From NCBI GenBank assembly GCA_021820845.1, contig JAKADC010000001.1, positions 62,001-126,000 of the forward strand: 64,000 bases of DNA. The letters run 5' to 3'. The position numbers and the translations under genes are program-made. Below, piece by piece: positions 50,455-61,291 of the stretch. The first letter of the stretch is position 1. The number at the start of each line of letters is the position of its first letter. The notes under the pieces were generated by a model. It did no database searches, was not told the origin of the DNA, and was given only the letters and a program-made list of their open reading frames with translations. This DNA comes from Pseudomonadota bacterium. GTDB taxonomy: Bacteria; Pseudomonadota; Gammaproteobacteria; Burkholderiales; Thiobacillaceae.

Positions 50455-52254
50455 GTGTCCCAGAACCTGATCCGCAATTTTTCCATCATCGCGCACATCG
50501 ACCATGGCAAGTCCACGCTTGCCGACAGGCTGATCCAGCAGTGCGGCGGCCTGTCGGAGCGCGAGATGGAGGCGCAGGTGCTCGATTCGATGGACCTGGA
50601 AAAAGAGCGCGGGATCACCATCAAGGCGCAGACCGCCGCGCTGACGTACAAGGCGCAGGACGGCAACATCTACCGCCTCAACCTGATCGACACGCCGGGC
50701 CACGTGGACTTTTCCTACGAGGTCAGCCGCTCGCTCTCGGCATGCGAGGGCGCGCTGCTGGTGGTCGACGCGTCGCAAGGCGTCGAGGCGCAGACGGTGG
50801 CCAACTGCTACACGGCGATCGACCTGGGCGTCGAGGTCATCCCGGTGCTGAACAAGATCGACCTGCCGGCGGCCGACCCCGACCGGGTGGCGGAGGAAAT
50901 CGAAGACATCGTCGGGCTGGATGCCAGCGAGGCCGTGCGCGCCTCGGCCAAGACCGGCATCGGCATTCCGGAAATCCTCGAGGTGGTGGTGAAGCAGGTG
51001 CCGCCCCCGCGCGGCGACGCGGACGCACCGCTGAAGGCGCTGATCATCGACTCGTGGTTCGACAACTACGTCGGGGTGGTGATGCTGGTGCGCGTCGTCG
51101 ACGGCGTGCTGCGGCCCAAGGACAAGATTCGCTTCATGGCGACCGGCGCGCAGCACCTCACCGAGCACGTCGGCGTGTTCACCCCCAAATCGATCGACCG
51201 GCCGCAGCTGTCGGCGGGCGAAGTGGGCTTCGTCATAGCCGGCATCAAGGAACTCAAGTCCGCGCAGGTGGGCGACACCATCACGCTGGTCGACAGGCCC
51301 GCGAGCGAGCCGCTGCCCGGCTTCAAGAAAGTCCAATCCCAGGTCTTCGCCGGGCTGTATCCGGTCGAGTCGCATGATTTCGAGGCGCTGCGCGACGCGC
51401 TGACCAAGCTGCAATTGAACGACGCCGCACTGCAGTTCGAGCCCGAAGTCTCGCAGGCGCTCGGCTTCGGCTTCCGCTGCGGCTTTCTCGGCCTGCTGCA
51501 CATGGACATCGTGCAGGAGCGGCTCGAGCGCGAGTACGACATGGACCTCATCACGACGGCGCCGACCGTCGTGTACGAGGTGCAGCTGAAGGACGGCACG
51601 ACGATCAACGTCGAGAACCCGTCCAAGCTGCCGGAGCTGTCGAAGATCGAGGAAATCCGCGAACCCATCATCACCGCGACGATCTTCGTGCCGGAGGAGT
51701 TCGTCGGCAACGTCATCACGCTGTGCAACCAGAAGCGCGGCGTGCAGATCGACATGCAGTACCACGGCCGGCAGGTCATGCTGCGCTACGACCTGCCGAT
51801 GAACGAGGTGGTGATGGACTTCTTCGACAAGCTCAAGTCCACCAGCCGCGGCTACGCGTCGCTCGACTACGAGTTCAAGGAATTCCGCGCCGGCGACCTG
51901 GTGAAGCTCGACATCCTGGTCAACAGCGAGAAGGTCGACGCGCTGTCGCTCATCGTGCACCGCGCGACGAGCGTCTATCGCGGGCGCGAACTCGCGGCCA
52001 AGATGCGCGAGTTGATTCCGCGCCAGATGTTCGACGTGGCGGTGCAGGCCGCGATCGGCGCGAACATCATCGCGCGGGAGAACGTCAAGGCGATGCGCAA
52101 GAACGTGCTCGCCAAGTGCTACGGCGGCGACATCACGCGCAAGAAGAAGCTGCTCGAAAAACAGAAGGCCGGCAAGCGCCGCATGAAGCAGGTCGGCAAC
52201 GTCGAAATCCCGCAGGAAGCCTTTCTTGCCATCCTCCAGGTCTCGGATAAATAA
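50455..52254 (+). CDS. lepA: Elongation factor 4 (LepA)
   Basis: 599 residues from a GTG. The GTPase domain begins [20 protein letters not shown] (G1), DTPGHVDF near residue 80 (G3) and [11 protein letters not shown] near 135 (G4). Domains II, III and V resemble EF-G and the C-terminal LepA-specific domain ([21 protein letters not shown]) is complete. LepA acts on ribosomes, in initiation or stalled elongation. It is followed by lepB at 2 bases. Confidence 0.97.
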   Translation: MSQNLIRNFSIIAHIDHGKSTLADRLIQQCGGLSEREMEAQVLDSMDLEKERGITIKAQTAALTYKAQDGNIYRLNLIDTPGHVDFSYEVSRSLSACEGALLVVDASQGVEAQTVANCYTAIDLGVEVIPVLNKIDLPAADPDRVAEEIEDIVGLDASEAVRASAKTGIGIPEILEVVVKQVPPPRGDADAPLKALIIDSWFDNYVGVVMLVRVVDGVLRPKDKIRFMATGAQHLTEHVGVFTPKSIDRPQLSAGEVGFVIAGIKELKSAQVGDTITLVDRPASEPLPGFKKVQSQVFAGLYPVESHDFEALRDALTKLQLNDAALQFEPEVSQALGFGFRCGFLGLLHMDIVQERLEREYDMDLITTAPTVVYEVQLKDGTTINVENPSKLPELSKIEEIREPIITATIFVPEEFVGNVITLCNQKRGVQIDMQYHGRQVMLRYDLPMNEVVMDFFDKLKSTSRGYASLDYEFKEFRAGDLVKLDILVNSEKVDALSLIVHRATSVYRGRELAAKMRELIPRQMFDVAVQAAIGANIIARENVKAMRKNVLAKCYGGDITRKKKLLEKQKAGKRRMKQVGNVEIPQEAFLAILQVSDK

Positions 52255-52256
52255 AC

Positions 52257-53066
52257 ATGGACTTTGCCCTCATTCTTTTCGTCGCGCTCGTCGTCACCGG
52301 CGCCATCTGGCTGCTCGATCTGGCGGTCCTGAGACGCGGCCGCGCGCCCGACGTCAAGGAGCCGATGCTGGTCGAATACGCCAAGAGCTTCTTCCCGGTC
52401 ATCCTGGTGGTATTTGCGCTGCGCTCGTTCCTGGTCGAGCCGTTCAAGATTCCGTCCGGCTCGATGATGCCCACGCTTCTCGTCGGTGATTTCATTCTGG
52501 TCAACAAATTCACCTACGGCATCCGCTTGCCCGTGATCAACAAGAAGGTGATCGAACTGAACGATCCCAAGCGGGGCGACGTCATGGTGTTCCGCTACCC
52601 GGGCGACCCCAGCCTCGATTACATCAAGCGCGTGATCGGCGTGCCGGGCGACGTGGTCGAATACCGCGACAAGAAGCTGACCATCAACGGCAAGCCCGTG
52701 CCCGCCGTCAATACCGGCACCTACAGCTACGTGGGCAACGGCCTGAACTACATCACGGCGATGGTGTACAAGGAGCAGCTCAGCGACGCCAGCCACACCA
52801 TGATGACCGAGCCCGACAAGCCCTCCGTCTACCCGACGCAGGTCGTCGACTTTCCCTACCGCGAGAACTGCTCATACAATGCCGAGGGGCAGGGATTCGT
52901 CTGCAAGGTGCCAAAGGGACAGTATTTCATGATGGGAGACAACCGCGACGCGAGCAATGACGGGCGCTACTGGGGATTCGTCCCGGATGCCAACATCGTC
53001 GGCAAGGCCTTCCTCATCTGGATGAATTTTGACGAGCTCCACCGCATCGGTACGATCATTCGATAA
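52257..53066 (+). CDS. lepB: Signal peptidase I
   Basis: 269 residues: two N-terminal membrane segments (about 3-22 and 45-60), then the catalytic domain with Ser S69 in PSGSMMPTL and general base K124 in DYIKRVIGVPGD; the family box GDNRDASNDGRYWG is near residue 225. It cleaves signal peptides on the periplasmic face. It follows lepA and precedes a DUF4845 gene, the standard betaproteobacterial order. Confidence 0.96.
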   Translation: MDFALILFVALVVTGAIWLLDLAVLRRGRAPDVKEPMLVEYAKSFFPVILVVFALRSFLVEPFKIPSGSMMPTLLVGDFILVNKFTYGIRLPVINKKVIELNDPKRGDVMVFRYPGDPSLDYIKRVIGVPGDVVEYRDKKLTINGKPVPAVNTGTYSYVGNGLNYITAMVYKEQLSDASHTMMTEPDKPSVYPTQVVDFPYRENCSYNAEGQGFVCKVPKGQYFMMGDNRDASNDGRYWGFVPDANIVGKAFLIWMNFDELHRIGTIIR

Positions 53067-53083
53067 AACAAAGAGGAAAGCAC

Positions 53084-53485
53084 ATGAATCGCACTCACTC
53101 CCTGGAATCGCGGCAGCGCGGCCTCAGCATGGTCGGCTTCCTGTTCGTCGCCGTCGTGCTGGTCGCGGTGGCCATGCTGGCGATGAAAGTGGTGCCCGCC
53201 TACATCGAATATTTTTCCGTGAAAAAGATTCTCGCCACGATGGGGCAGGAATCCGATCTCCGATCCAAGAGCAACAAGGATATCCGCGACGACTTCGCCC
53301 GGCGCGCCGACGTGGGCTATGTCACGGTGGTCAAGCCGGACGATATCGCGATCGACCGCCACAGCGGCGTTCCGGTCATTTCCACCGATTACACCTTCCG
53401 CACGCGGCTCGTCGGCAACGTCAGCCTGGTCATCGACTTCAGTGCCAGTTCCGACCCCAGCACCGCAGCCCCCAACGTTGAATAA
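53084..53485 (+). CDS. DUF4845 membrane protein
   Basis: 133 residues with a single N-terminal membrane segment (about residues 17-38, [19 protein letters not shown]) and a soluble periplasmic C-terminal domain. The family is conserved between lepB and rnc in betaproteobacteria and its function is unknown. The rnc start overlaps its last eight bases. Confidence 0.88.
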   Translation: MNRTHSLESRQRGLSMVGFLFVAVVLVAVAMLAMKVVPAYIEYFSVKKILATMGQESDLRSKSNKDIRDDFARRADVGYVTVVKPDDIAIDRHSGVPVISTDYTFRTRLVGNVSLVIDFSASSDPSTAAPNVE

Positions 53486-54158
53486 CGCCTTGCTGAACCA
53501 GCGCCTGCAACAGGCGCTGGGTTACACCTTCGCCCGCCCCGATCTTCTGACCCAGGCGCTGACGCACCGCAGCTACGGCGCGCTCAACAACGAGCGGCTC
53601 GAGTTTCTCGGCGACTCGGTGTTGAACTGCGTCGTCGCCCGCGCCCTGTACGACGCATTTCCCGATCTGCCGGAAGGCAGCCTCTCGCGCCTGCGCGCCA
53701 ATCTGGTGCGGCAGGAAACGCTCGCGGAGATCGCCGTCACGCTGAAGCTGGGCGACAGTTTGCGCCTGGGCGAAGGCGAACTCAAAAGCGGCGGATTTCG
53801 CCGGCCGTCGATCCTGGCCGACGCCCTCGAATCGCTGTTTGGCGCGGTCTTCCTGGATTCCGGTTTCGACGCCGCGCAGCGCGTGGTGCGCGGGCTGTTC
53901 GACCCGCTGGTGGCGAAAATCGACCCCAGGGCCTCTGGCAAGGATCCCAAGACCGAACTGCAGGAAATTCTCCAGTCGCGCAGGCTTCCGCTGCCGGAAT
54001 ACCGCCTGATCGGCACCGACGGCGAGGCGCACGACCAGAGCTTCGTCGTCGAGTGCGTGCTCGCAAAGCCGCCGCTGAGCACCCGCGGCGTCGGCAAGAG
54101 CCGACGTGCGGCCGAACAGGAAGCCGCGCGCGAGGCGCGCGCGGCATTGCAGAAATGA
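53478..54158 (+). CDS. rnc: Ribonuclease III
   Basis: 226 residues from a TTG at 53478, which begins the family-like start ([17 protein letters not shown]); a TTG at 53490 is a shorter option and there is no in-frame ATG early. The signature [13 protein letters not shown] with the catalytic acidic residues is near residue 37; a C-terminal dsRNA-binding domain ends [14 protein letters not shown]. It processes rRNA and structured RNAs. Overlap with the DUF4845 gene suggests translational coupling. Confidence 0.94.
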   Translation: MNNALLNQRLQQALGYTFARPDLLTQALTHRSYGALNNERLEFLGDSVLNCVVARALYDAFPDLPEGSLSRLRANLVRQETLAEIAVTLKLGDSLRLGEGELKSGGFRRPSILADALESLFGAVFLDSGFDAAQRVVRGLFDPLVAKIDPRASGKDPKTELQEILQSRRLPLPEYRLIGTDGEAHDQSFVVECVLAKPPLSTRGVGKSRRAAEQEAAREARAALQK

Positions 54159-54171
54159 AAAGGCCGCGGCA

Positions 54172-55056
54172 ATGAGCGAATTCAAGTGCGGCCTCATCGC
54201 GATCGTCGGACGGCCCAACGTCGGCAAGTCGACCTTGCTCAATCGCATTGTCGGCCAGAAGATCAGCATCACGTCGCGCAAGGCGCAGACCACGCGCCAT
54301 CGCGTGATGGGCATCCACACGACCGGCGAGGCGCAGTTCGTCTTTGTCGACACGCCGGGATTCCAGACCCGGCACGCGAGCGCGATGAACCGGGCGATGA
54401 ACAAGCGCGTGCGCGAAACGCTGTCGGATACCGACGTGGTCATGATGCTGGTGGAAGCCGGGCGGCTGACGCGCGAGGATCGCCAGGTCATGGATCTTCT
54501 GCCCGACGACCGCCCGCTGATCCTGGTGGTGAACAAGATCGACTACGCGAAGGACCGCGCCGCGCTGATGGCGTATCTGCAGGAAGTCGCTGCCGCGCAT
54601 GCATTCACCGAGATCGTCCCGGTGTCGGCCAAGCAGGGCAGCAATCTCGACGAGCTCCTGAAGGCCCTGCAATCGCATCTGCCGGAGAACCCGCCGCTGT
54701 TCGACGAGGACGATGTCACCGACCAGACCGAGCGCCAGCTGGCGGCGGAACTGATCCGCGAGAAGGTGTTCCGCCTCTGCGGCGAGGAAATCCCGTATGC
54801 GGTGGCGGTCACCATCGACAAGTTCGAGGAGGAGGGGAAGCTGCGCCGCATCTTCGCCACCATCCTGGTCGACCGCGACAGCCACAAGGCCATCGTCATC
54901 GGCAAGGGCGGCGAAAAGCTCAAGGCGATCTCCACTCAGGCGCGCCTCGACATGGAGCGCGCCTTCGACAGCAAGGTGTATCTGGAGGTCTGGGTCAAGG
55001 TCAAGGGCGGCTGGGCCGACGACGTGCGGATGCTGAAATCGCTGGGGATCGATTAG
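54172..55056 (+). CDS. era: GTPase Era
   Basis: 294 residues: G1 [12 protein letters not shown] near residue 14, G2 region TTRHRV, G3 DTPG near 60, G4 NKID near 120, and the C-terminal KH domain with [10 protein letters not shown] near residue 245. Era binds the 3' end of 16S rRNA during 30S assembly. It follows rnc by 13 bases, the usual pair. Confidence 0.97.
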   Translation: MSEFKCGLIAIVGRPNVGKSTLLNRIVGQKISITSRKAQTTRHRVMGIHTTGEAQFVFVDTPGFQTRHASAMNRAMNKRVRETLSDTDVVMMLVEAGRLTREDRQVMDLLPDDRPLILVVNKIDYAKDRAALMAYLQEVAAAHAFTEIVPVSAKQGSNLDELLKALQSHLPENPPLFDEDDVTDQTERQLAAELIREKVFRLCGEEIPYAVAVTIDKFEEEGKLRRIFATILVDRDSHKAIVIGKGGEKLKAISTQARLDMERAFDSKVYLEVWVKVKGGWADDVRMLKSLGID

Positions 55057-55180
55057 CTTTCGCCGACCGGGGCGACGCACGCCGAATCGTCACCCCTGGA
55101 TGTGCGGCGGCTGACGGCGCATAAAATGATCGTGTCCGTATCCTGGCCTGTCCTGGTTTCGCTTCGCGCATAGCGTTCTC

Positions 55181-55930
55181 ATGTCCACCGACGCCCGCAT
55201 CAACAACGAACCCGGCTTCGTCCTCCACACCTATCCCTTCAAGGAGACGAGCGTGGTGGCCGAGGTGTTCACCCGCAGCCACGGTCGCCTGGCCCTGATC
55301 GCGCGCGGCGCGCGGCGCCCCGCGTCTGCCCTGCGCGGACTGATGCAGCCTTTCAGCCCGCTGCTGCTGTCGTGGTTCGGCAAGGCGGACCTGAAAACCC
55401 TGCACGCCGTCGAATGGCAGGGGGGGATGCCGGCGCCGCAGGGGCGCGCGCTGATGTGCGGCTTTTATCTCAACGAACTGCTGTTGCGCCTGCTCGCGCG
55501 CGCCGACGCGCACGAGGCGCTGTACGACCGCTACGTCGCCACGCTCGAGCAACTCGCCGGGGAGCCGGGCGCAGGCGACGACGAACGCGGCGTTTACCTG
55601 GAGCGCATCCTGCGGCGCTTCGAGAAGACGCTGCTGAGCGAAATCGGCTACGGTGCGACGTTCGACGTCGATGCCGAAAGCGGGGCCGGCATCGACCCCG
55701 CCGCGCGCTACGTCTTTCAGCCCGAACGGGGCGCGATGCGTTCCGTGGGGCAGCCCGGCTGCCCGGTATCGGGCCAGACGCTCGTCGACCTCGCGGCCGA
55801 TCGCTTCGATAGGCCAGCGACGCTGGCCGAGGCGAAGGCGCTGATGCGCACGCTGATCAACCATACCCTGGGCGCCAAGCCGCTTTATACTCGACAGCTG
55901 TTACGCGAACTCACCGAACTGACACAATGA
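55181..55930 (+). CDS. recO: DNA repair protein RecO
   Basis: 249 residues: N-terminal OB fold ([20 protein letters not shown] near residue 10) and helical C-terminal domain ([22 protein letters not shown] near residue 90). The zinc-binding Cys of some RecO proteins are not conserved here. RecO loads RecA onto SSB-coated DNA with RecR. It overlaps pdxJ by ATGA. The 124 bases between era and recO hold no gene. Confidence 0.92.
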   Translation: MSTDARINNEPGFVLHTYPFKETSVVAEVFTRSHGRLALIARGARRPASALRGLMQPFSPLLLSWFGKADLKTLHAVEWQGGMPAPQGRALMCGFYLNELLLRLLARADAHEALYDRYVATLEQLAGEPGAGDDERGVYLERILRRFEKTLLSEIGYGATFDVDAESGAGIDPAARYVFQPERGAMRSVGQPGCPVSGQTLVDLAADRFDRPATLAEAKALMRTLINHTLGAKPLYTRQLLRELTELTQ

Positions 55931-56655
55931 GCATCTTCCTCGGCGTCAACATCGACCATATCGCCACGCTGCGCCAGGCCCGCAAGACCCGCTACCCCAG
56001 CCCCGTCGAAGCCGCGCTCGCGGCGGAAACCGCCGGTGCCGATTCGATCACCCTGCACTTGCGCGAAGACCGTCGCCACATCCAGGATGCCGACGTCGCG
56101 ATCCTGCGCCAGGTGCTGAAAACCAAGATGAATCTGGAAATGGCGGTGACCGAGGAAATGCTCGCCATCGCCGTCGCCACGCAGCCGCAGGACGTCTGCC
56201 TGGTGCCGGAAAAACGCGAGGAGCTCACCACCGAGGGCGGTCTCGACGTGGCGGGCCAGTTGCCCAAAATGCAGGCCGCTTGCGCGCGTCTGGCGAAGGC
56301 GGGCATTCGCGTGTCGCTGTTCATCGACGCCGATTTTGCCCAGATCGAGGCGGCGCACGCGGCAGGCGCGCCGGTGGTCGAGATCCATACCGGGCATTAT
56401 GCCGATGCCGCGACCCATGCCGCGCGCATTGTGGAGTTCGAGCGCGTCCGCAAAGCCGTCGCCTATGGTTGCAGCCTCGGCCTCACGGTCAATGCGGGCC
56501 ACGGCCTCACCTACCACAACGTGCAGCCGGTCGCGGCGCTGCCTGGCATCCACGAACTCAACATCGGCCACGCGATCGTCGCGCAGGCGCTGTTCGTCGG
56601 CTGGCGGGACGCCGTGGCGGAGATGAAGCGCTTGATGGTCGAAGCCGCGGGCTGA
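55927..56655 (+). CDS. pdxJ: Pyridoxine 5'-phosphate synthase
   Basis: 242 residues, a TIM barrel beginning [20 protein letters not shown] with catalytic Glu and His in later strands ([11 protein letters not shown] near residue 42, [11 protein letters not shown] near residue 190). It makes pyridoxine 5'-phosphate from 3-amino-1-hydroxyacetone phosphate and deoxyxylulose phosphate. Length is normal. It is coupled to recO and is convergent with kup. Confidence 0.96.
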   Translation: MSIFLGVNIDHIATLRQARKTRYPSPVEAALAAETAGADSITLHLREDRRHIQDADVAILRQVLKTKMNLEMAVTEEMLAIAVATQPQDVCLVPEKREELTTEGGLDVAGQLPKMQAACARLAKAGIRVSLFIDADFAQIEAAHAAGAPVVEIHTGHYADAATHAARIVEFERVRKAVAYGCSLGLTVNAGHGLTYHNVQPVAALPGIHELNIGHAIVAQALFVGWRDAVAEMKRLMVEAAG

Positions 56656-56678
56656 ACACAGCGCCGGATTCGACGTGC

Positions 56679-58553
56679 TCAGATTTCGAGCTGGGCGCCG
56701 AGCTCGACGACGCGGTTGGCGGGAATCCGGAAGAAGGTCATCGGGCTCGCCGCGTTGCGCGCCATCGTCGCGAACAGGTGCTCGCGCCACAGCATCATGC
56801 CTTCTCCCCCGGTCGGGATGAGGTTCTCGCGGCTGAAGAAGAACGTCGTGTCCATCAGCTCGAACTGCATGCCGCAGGGGCATTCGGCCAGGGCCTTGGG
56901 GATGTCGATATCGTCCATGAAGCCGTAGCGGATAACGACATGGTAGAAGCCCTCGGCCAGCTTGCTCATCTCAAGGCGCCGTTCCGGCGGCACGAAGGGA
57001 ACCTCGGCGTAGCGCACGTTCAGGATCACCACGCGTTCGTGGAGCACCTTGTTGTGCTTGAGGTTGTGGAGCAACGCGGATGGGGCGCCGCGGGCGTCGG
57101 CGGTCATGAAAACCGCGGTGCCCGGCACCCTGAACGGTGGGTGTGCGAGCAGCATCTCCACGAAGGGCGCGAGCGGCTGCGCGGTTTCCTGCAACCGCTG
57201 CAGCACGATTTCGCGCCCCCGCTTCCAGGTCACGAGGAGGGTGAACACCACCAGCGCCACGAGCAGCGGGAACCATCCGCCGTCGGGGATCTTGACCGCG
57301 TTGGCGGCAAAAAAAGCGAGGTCGATCACGAGGAAGACAACCACGCCGGCGAGCGTCAGCGTGCGTCCGAGATCCCAGCGCACGCGCATGACCATTCCCA
57401 CCAGTATGGTGTCGATGGCGAAGGTGCCAGTGACGGCGATGCCGTAGGCGGCAGCGAGGTTGCTTGAACTCTTGAAGCCTAGAACCAGCAGCGCAATACC
57501 GGTCGCCAGGGTCCAGTTCACGAAGGGAATGTAGATCTGGCCGGCCTCGCTCGCCGAGGTGTGGCGGATGATCAGGCGCGGGGCATAGCCCATCTGGATC
57601 ACCTGGCGCGTCACCGAGAACGCGCCCGAGATGACGGCTTGCGAGGCAATCACTGTCGCCGCGGTGGCGAGCCCCACCATCGGGTAGAGCGCCCACTCCG
57701 GCGCGAGCAGGAAGAACGGGTTGCGCAGGGCGCCCGGGTCGGCGAGCAGCAGCGCGCCCTGGCCGAAGTAGTTGAGCACCAGCGCCGGCAGCACATAGGC
57801 GAACCAGACCATCTGGATCGGGCGGCGCCCGAAGTGGCCCATATCGGCGTACAGCGCCTCCGCGCCGGTGATCGCCAGCACCACCGCGCCGAGAATGAGG
57901 AAGCTGGCGGTGCCGTGCGCCGTGAAGAACCGTACCGCATGGATGGGCATGAGGGCGGAGAGGATCTGCGGGTTCTGTGCAACGCTCAGCGCCCCGAGGA
58001 GGCCCAGCACGCCGAACCAAACCAGCATGATCGGGCCGAACAGTCTGCCGATCGCCGTGGTGCCGTGACGCTGGATCATGAACAGTCCGATCAGGATGCC
58101 GAGTGCGAGCGGCACGATGAAAGGATCCAGCGCCGGCGTGCCCATTTCAAGGCCCTCGATCGCGGAAAGCACGGAAATGGCCGGCGTGATCAGGCTGTCG
58201 CCGAAGAACAGGGATGCCCCGAGAAAGCCCAGCGCAATGAGCACCATCCGGCTGCGCGACGCAACCGGGGCCTGGCCCTGCACCAGCGAAAGCAGGGCCA
58301 GAATGCCGCCCTCGCCCTTGTTGTCGGCGCGCATCATGACGCTGACATACTTGAGCGAGACCACCAGCATCAGCGACCAGAACACCAGCGACAGGATGCC
58401 AAGCACGTTGTCCTGGACGAGCGGCAGATGATGCCCGCCGAACACCTCCTTCATGGTGTAGAGGGGGCTGGTGCCGATGTCGCCGAACACGACGCCGAGG
58501 GCGCCAAGCGCGAGCGCGCGCGCGTTGCGATGCGCCTGGTGAGGCTGATCCAT
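56679..58553 (-). CDS. kup: Kup-type potassium uptake protein
   Basis: 624 residues with about twelve membrane helices in the first 430 and a soluble C-terminal domain. Family motifs: ALGVVFGDIGTSPLYTMKE near residue 18, GEGGILALLSLVQ near residue 80 and GDSLITPAISVLSAIEG near residue 118. It is a proton-coupled potassium importer of the inner membrane. It lies 22 bases after fixX and has no ribosome-binding site, so it could be the last gene of the kdpDE-fixABCX transcript. Confidence 0.95.
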   Translation of the reverse strand: MDQPHQAHRNARALALGALGVVFGDIGTSPLYTMKEVFGGHHLPLVQDNVLGILSLVFWSLMLVVSLKYVSVMMRADNKGEGGILALLSLVQGQAPVASRSRMVLIALGFLGASLFFGDSLITPAISVLSAIEGLEMGTPALDPFIVPLALGILIGLFMIQRHGTTAIGRLFGPIMLVWFGVLGLLGALSVAQNPQILSALMPIHAVRFFTAHGTASFLILGAVVLAITGAEALYADMGHFGRRPIQMVWFAYVLPALVLNYFGQGALLLADPGALRNPFFLLAPEWALYPMVGLATAATVIASQAVISGAFSVTRQVIQMGYAPRLIIRHTSASEAGQIYIPFVNWTLATGIALLVLGFKSSSNLAAAYGIAVTGTFAIDTILVGMVMRVRWDLGRTLTLAGVVVFLVIDLAFFAANAVKIPDGGWFPLLVALVVFTLLVTWKRGREIVLQRLQETAQPLAPFVEMLLAHPPFRVPGTAVFMTADARGAPSALLHNLKHNKVLHERVVILNVRYAEVPFVPPERRLEMSKLAEGFYHVVIRYGFMDDIDIPKALAECPCGMQFELMDTTFFFSRENLIPTGGEGMMLWREHLFATMARNAASPMTFFRIPANRVVELGAQLEI

Positions 58554-58575
58554 GTGTCTGAGCGTCAGCGGCGGC

Positions 58576-58875
58576 TCATCCGAACTTGTAGAGGATGCCG
58601 AATCCGCCGCGCGGGTAGTCCCAGTCGACGTTGTTGAACTGGTCGCAGATGATACGGCAGGTGCCGCATTCGAGACAGCCGTCGGTGATCAGGCTGACCC
58701 GGCCCGATTCGCTGCTCCAGCAGCCGGCGGGACAGCACACCACGCATTGCTGGGCTTCGCAGCGGCTCGCGCAGACGTCGGCATCCTTGATCCGGATGTG
58801 CGGGCGGCCGGCATCGACGCGATAGCGGTTGAGGTAAAGCTTCTTTTCTATCTGGGCCTGGACGGTGGGCGTCAT
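58576..58875 (-). CDS. fixX: Ferredoxin-like protein FixX
   Basis: 99 residues from the ATG at 58875, after AAGGAGAG. Two Cys clusters are present: CASRCEAQQCVVCCPAGC near residue 28 and CLECGTCRIICD near residue 62, as in FixX proteins. It passes electrons between the FixABC complex and a further acceptor such as ferredoxin or flavodoxin. It follows fixC by 10 bases. Confidence 0.92.
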   Translation of the reverse strand: MTPTVQAQIEKKLYLNRYRVDAGRPHIRIKDADVCASRCEAQQCVVCCPAGCWSSESGRVSLITDGCLECGTCRIICDQFNNVDWDYPRGGFGILYKFG

Positions 58876-58885
58876 GCAACTCTCC

Positions 58886-60187
58886 TTATCGGGTGGCCCG
58901 CCAGAGGCGGAAGGCGTCGCCCAGCAGGCCCAGCAGCGAGCGCCGTTCGCGGAAGGCATCGAGGATCTCCTTCTCCTTGCGGCGCTTGTCCACGCCATCG
59001 ACGCGGATCATGGTGTGGGCGGCCTGGTTGAGCAGGGCCGGGTAATCGGCCAGGAACTGCCGGTGGCGCTCGAGCGTGCCCGGCAGGCGGCGGTATTTCT
59101 TCAGGTCCTTCATGACGAAACTGGCGTCGAGCCGGCTGCGATAGCGTGCCAGGTTGGCTGCGGTCGCCGGCTGCTTGTCGCGGAAGAGCTCGATCAGCGT
59201 CTCCGCCGCGAGCTGGCCGGTCGTCATCGCCAGATTCGAGCCTTCGCGGTGCATGGCGTTGACGAAGCCGGCGGAATCGCCGACCAGCATCCAGCCGTCG
59301 CCGTACAACTGCGGCAGCGCGTCGTAGCCGCCCTCGGGAATGAGGTGGGCGGCATACTCGCGCGGCTCGCCGCCGGCGATCAGCGGCGCAATCGCGGGGT
59401 GCGCCTTCATCCCTTCCAGCAGTTCCACCGGCGACAGGCGCTGGCGCTTGAGGTCGGACAGCATGCAGCCGATGCCGATCGAGATCGAATCCTTGTTGGT
59501 GTAGAGGAAGCCGGTGCCGAGCATGCGGTGCGTGATGCCGCCAACCATCTCGATGACGGCGCCTTCCTGGCCCGTCAGGTTGAAGCGCGCGTCGATCGCT
59601 TCCCTGGGCAGGAAGATGACCTCCTTGACCGCCAGCGCGGCGTGCTCCGCCCGGATGTCCTCGCGCAGCCCTGCGCGCGTCGCCACCAGCGAATTGGCGC
59701 CGTCGGCGAGGACGACCGCGTCGGCGTAGATGCGACCCTCGTCGCGTTCCACCTCGACGCCGATGACCTTGCCCTGCGCGTCGCGCAGCAGCGCCTTCAC
59801 CGTCGTCTCGCACAGCAGCAGCGCGCCGGCCTTCTGCACCTGGTCGGAGAACCACTTGTCGAAGCGGGCCCGGACGATGGTGTAGCGGTTGTGGGGCGGC
59901 CGCGCGAACTCCGCGGAGCGGTAATGCCCGCCGATATAGGATTCCTCGTCGAGCACCCACATGCGCTGCTCGACGATGTGGCGCTCCAGCGGCGCGCTCT
60001 CGCGGAAGTCGGGGATCAGACGCTCGAGCGCATCGGCGTACAGGATCGCGCCCTGCACGTTCTTCGACCCCGGATATTCACCGCGCTCGATCTGCAGGAC
60101 GCTGAGGCCCGCCCTGGCGAGGGTGTAGGCGGCTGCGTTGCCGGCCGGGCCCGCGCCGACCACGATGACGTCGAACTTCTCGCTCAT
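58886..60187 (-). CDS. fixC: FixC, electron-transfer flavoprotein-quinone oxidoreductase family
   Basis: 433 residues from the ATG at 60187. FAD-binding VVGAGPAGNAAAYTLARAG is at residues 8-26, and the second FAD motif GWMLVGDSAGFVNAMHREG is near residue 300. Unlike the mitochondrial ETF-QO it has no fused ferredoxin domain; FixX supplies that part. It is membrane-associated and reduces quinone with electrons from FixAB. Its start overlaps the fixB stop (ATGA). Confidence 0.94.
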   Translation of the reverse strand: MSEKFDVIVVGAGPAGNAAAYTLARAGLSVLQIERGEYPGSKNVQGAILYADALERLIPDFRESAPLERHIVEQRMWVLDEESYIGGHYRSAEFARPPHNRYTIVRARFDKWFSDQVQKAGALLLCETTVKALLRDAQGKVIGVEVERDEGRIYADAVVLADGANSLVATRAGLREDIRAEHAALAVKEVIFLPREAIDARFNLTGQEGAVIEMVGGITHRMLGTGFLYTNKDSISIGIGCMLSDLKRQRLSPVELLEGMKAHPAIAPLIAGGEPREYAAHLIPEGGYDALPQLYGDGWMLVGDSAGFVNAMHREGSNLAMTTGQLAAETLIELFRDKQPATAANLARYRSRLDASFVMKDLKKYRRLPGTLERHRQFLADYPALLNQAAHTMIRVDGVDKRRKEKEILDAFRERRSLLGLLGDAFRLWRATR

Positions 60188-61275
60188 GCGATTTCCTTGA
60201 CGGGTTTGCCGAGATGGCGGGCGAAGGCCCGGGTGAGCGCGGGCAGCACCTGAACGCAGTCGCCCACGATGCCGTAATGCGCAAAATCGAAGATCGGCGC
60301 GTTCGGGTCGCTGTTGATCGCGATGATGCAGTCCGACGCCTCCATGCCGACGCGGTGCTGGATGGCGCCGGAGATGCCCGCCGCGATATAGAGCGCCGGG
60401 CGTACGGTCTTGCCGGTCTGCCCGACCTGGCGGTCGGCACTGATCCACCCCGCGTGGATCGCGGCGCGAGTGGCGCCGACCTCGGCGCCCAGCACGTCGG
60501 CAAGCGCCCATACCAGGCGGAAGTTCTCCGCCTTGCCGAGTCCCTTGCCGCCGGAGACGACGATCTCGGCGTAAGGCAGGTGCGGCGTGTTGTCCTGTGA
60601 ATCGGGCAAAAATTCGAGCAGCCGGGTGACGACATTGTCCTCGACGAGGCCGGGGTCGAAGTCGACGATGAGGCCGCGCCGCTCCGGCTGCGGCTCGGGC
60701 ATCGGCATGACGCGATGGCGCACCGTGGCCATCTGCGGGCGGTAGTTGAGCGTGACGATGGTGCACAGCAGGCTGCCGCCGAAGGTGGGGCGGGTGGACA
60801 GGAGGCAGCGGTCCTCCGGGTCGATTGCCAGTTCGGTGCAGTCGGCGGTCAGGCCGGTTTTCAGCGTGGTCGCCACCGAGCCCGCGAGATCGCGGCCGAG
60901 TGCCGTGGCGCCCAGGAGCAGGATCTCCGGCTTGTGCGCATTGACCAAGCCGGTCAGTGCCTGCGTGAAGGGCTCGTTGCGGTAAAGCCGCAGCACGGGG
61001 CTGGCGACGCGGTAGCACCGGTCGGCGCCGTAGTGGAACGCGGATTCGCAGAGGGCGTCGAGCTCCGCGCCAGGCGCCCCCATGACCACGGCGCACAGCT
61101 CGACCTGCAGCTGCTCGGCGAGCTGGCGTCCCTGGCCCATGAGTTCCCAGGACACCGGATGGACGTGTCCGCGTTCGTTCTCGATGAAGACCCAGACACC
61201 GCGATAGGCGAGCAGGTGTTCGTCGAGTTTGATCTTGCGTTTCTTGATCGGCTTGGCGGGGGGCGTGGCGGTCAT
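60184..61275 (-). CDS. fixB: FixB, electron-transfer flavoprotein alpha subunit
   Basis: 363 residues. The C-terminal FAD domain has [16 protein letters not shown] near residue 240 and [23 protein letters not shown] near residue 290, the ETF-alpha signature. A basic extension (residues 1-16, with KKRKIK) precedes the conserved start. With FixA it forms the ETF; FixABCX complexes in several bacteria split electrons between quinone and low-potential ferredoxin. It follows fixA by 16 bases. Confidence 0.94.
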   Translation of the reverse strand: MTATPPAKPIKKRKIKLDEHLLAYRGVWVFIENERGHVHPVSWELMGQGRQLAEQLQVELCAVVMGAPGAELDALCESAFHYGADRCYRVASPVLRLYRNEPFTQALTGLVNAHKPEILLLGATALGRDLAGSVATTLKTGLTADCTELAIDPEDRCLLSTRPTFGGSLLCTIVTLNYRPQMATVRHRVMPMPEPQPERRGLIVDFDPGLVEDNVVTRLLEFLPDSQDNTPHLPYAEIVVSGGKGLGKAENFRLVWALADVLGAEVGATRAAIHAGWISADRQVGQTGKTVRPALYIAAGISGAIQHRVGMEASDCIIAINSDPNAPIFDFAHYGIVGDCVQVLPALTRAFARHLGKPVKEIA

Positions 61276-61291
61276 GGCGGCTGGGTGCGGG

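Noticed and set aside
56656..56678. Terminator between convergent pdxJ and kup
   Set aside because: The 23 bases contain no stem-loop or T-run.
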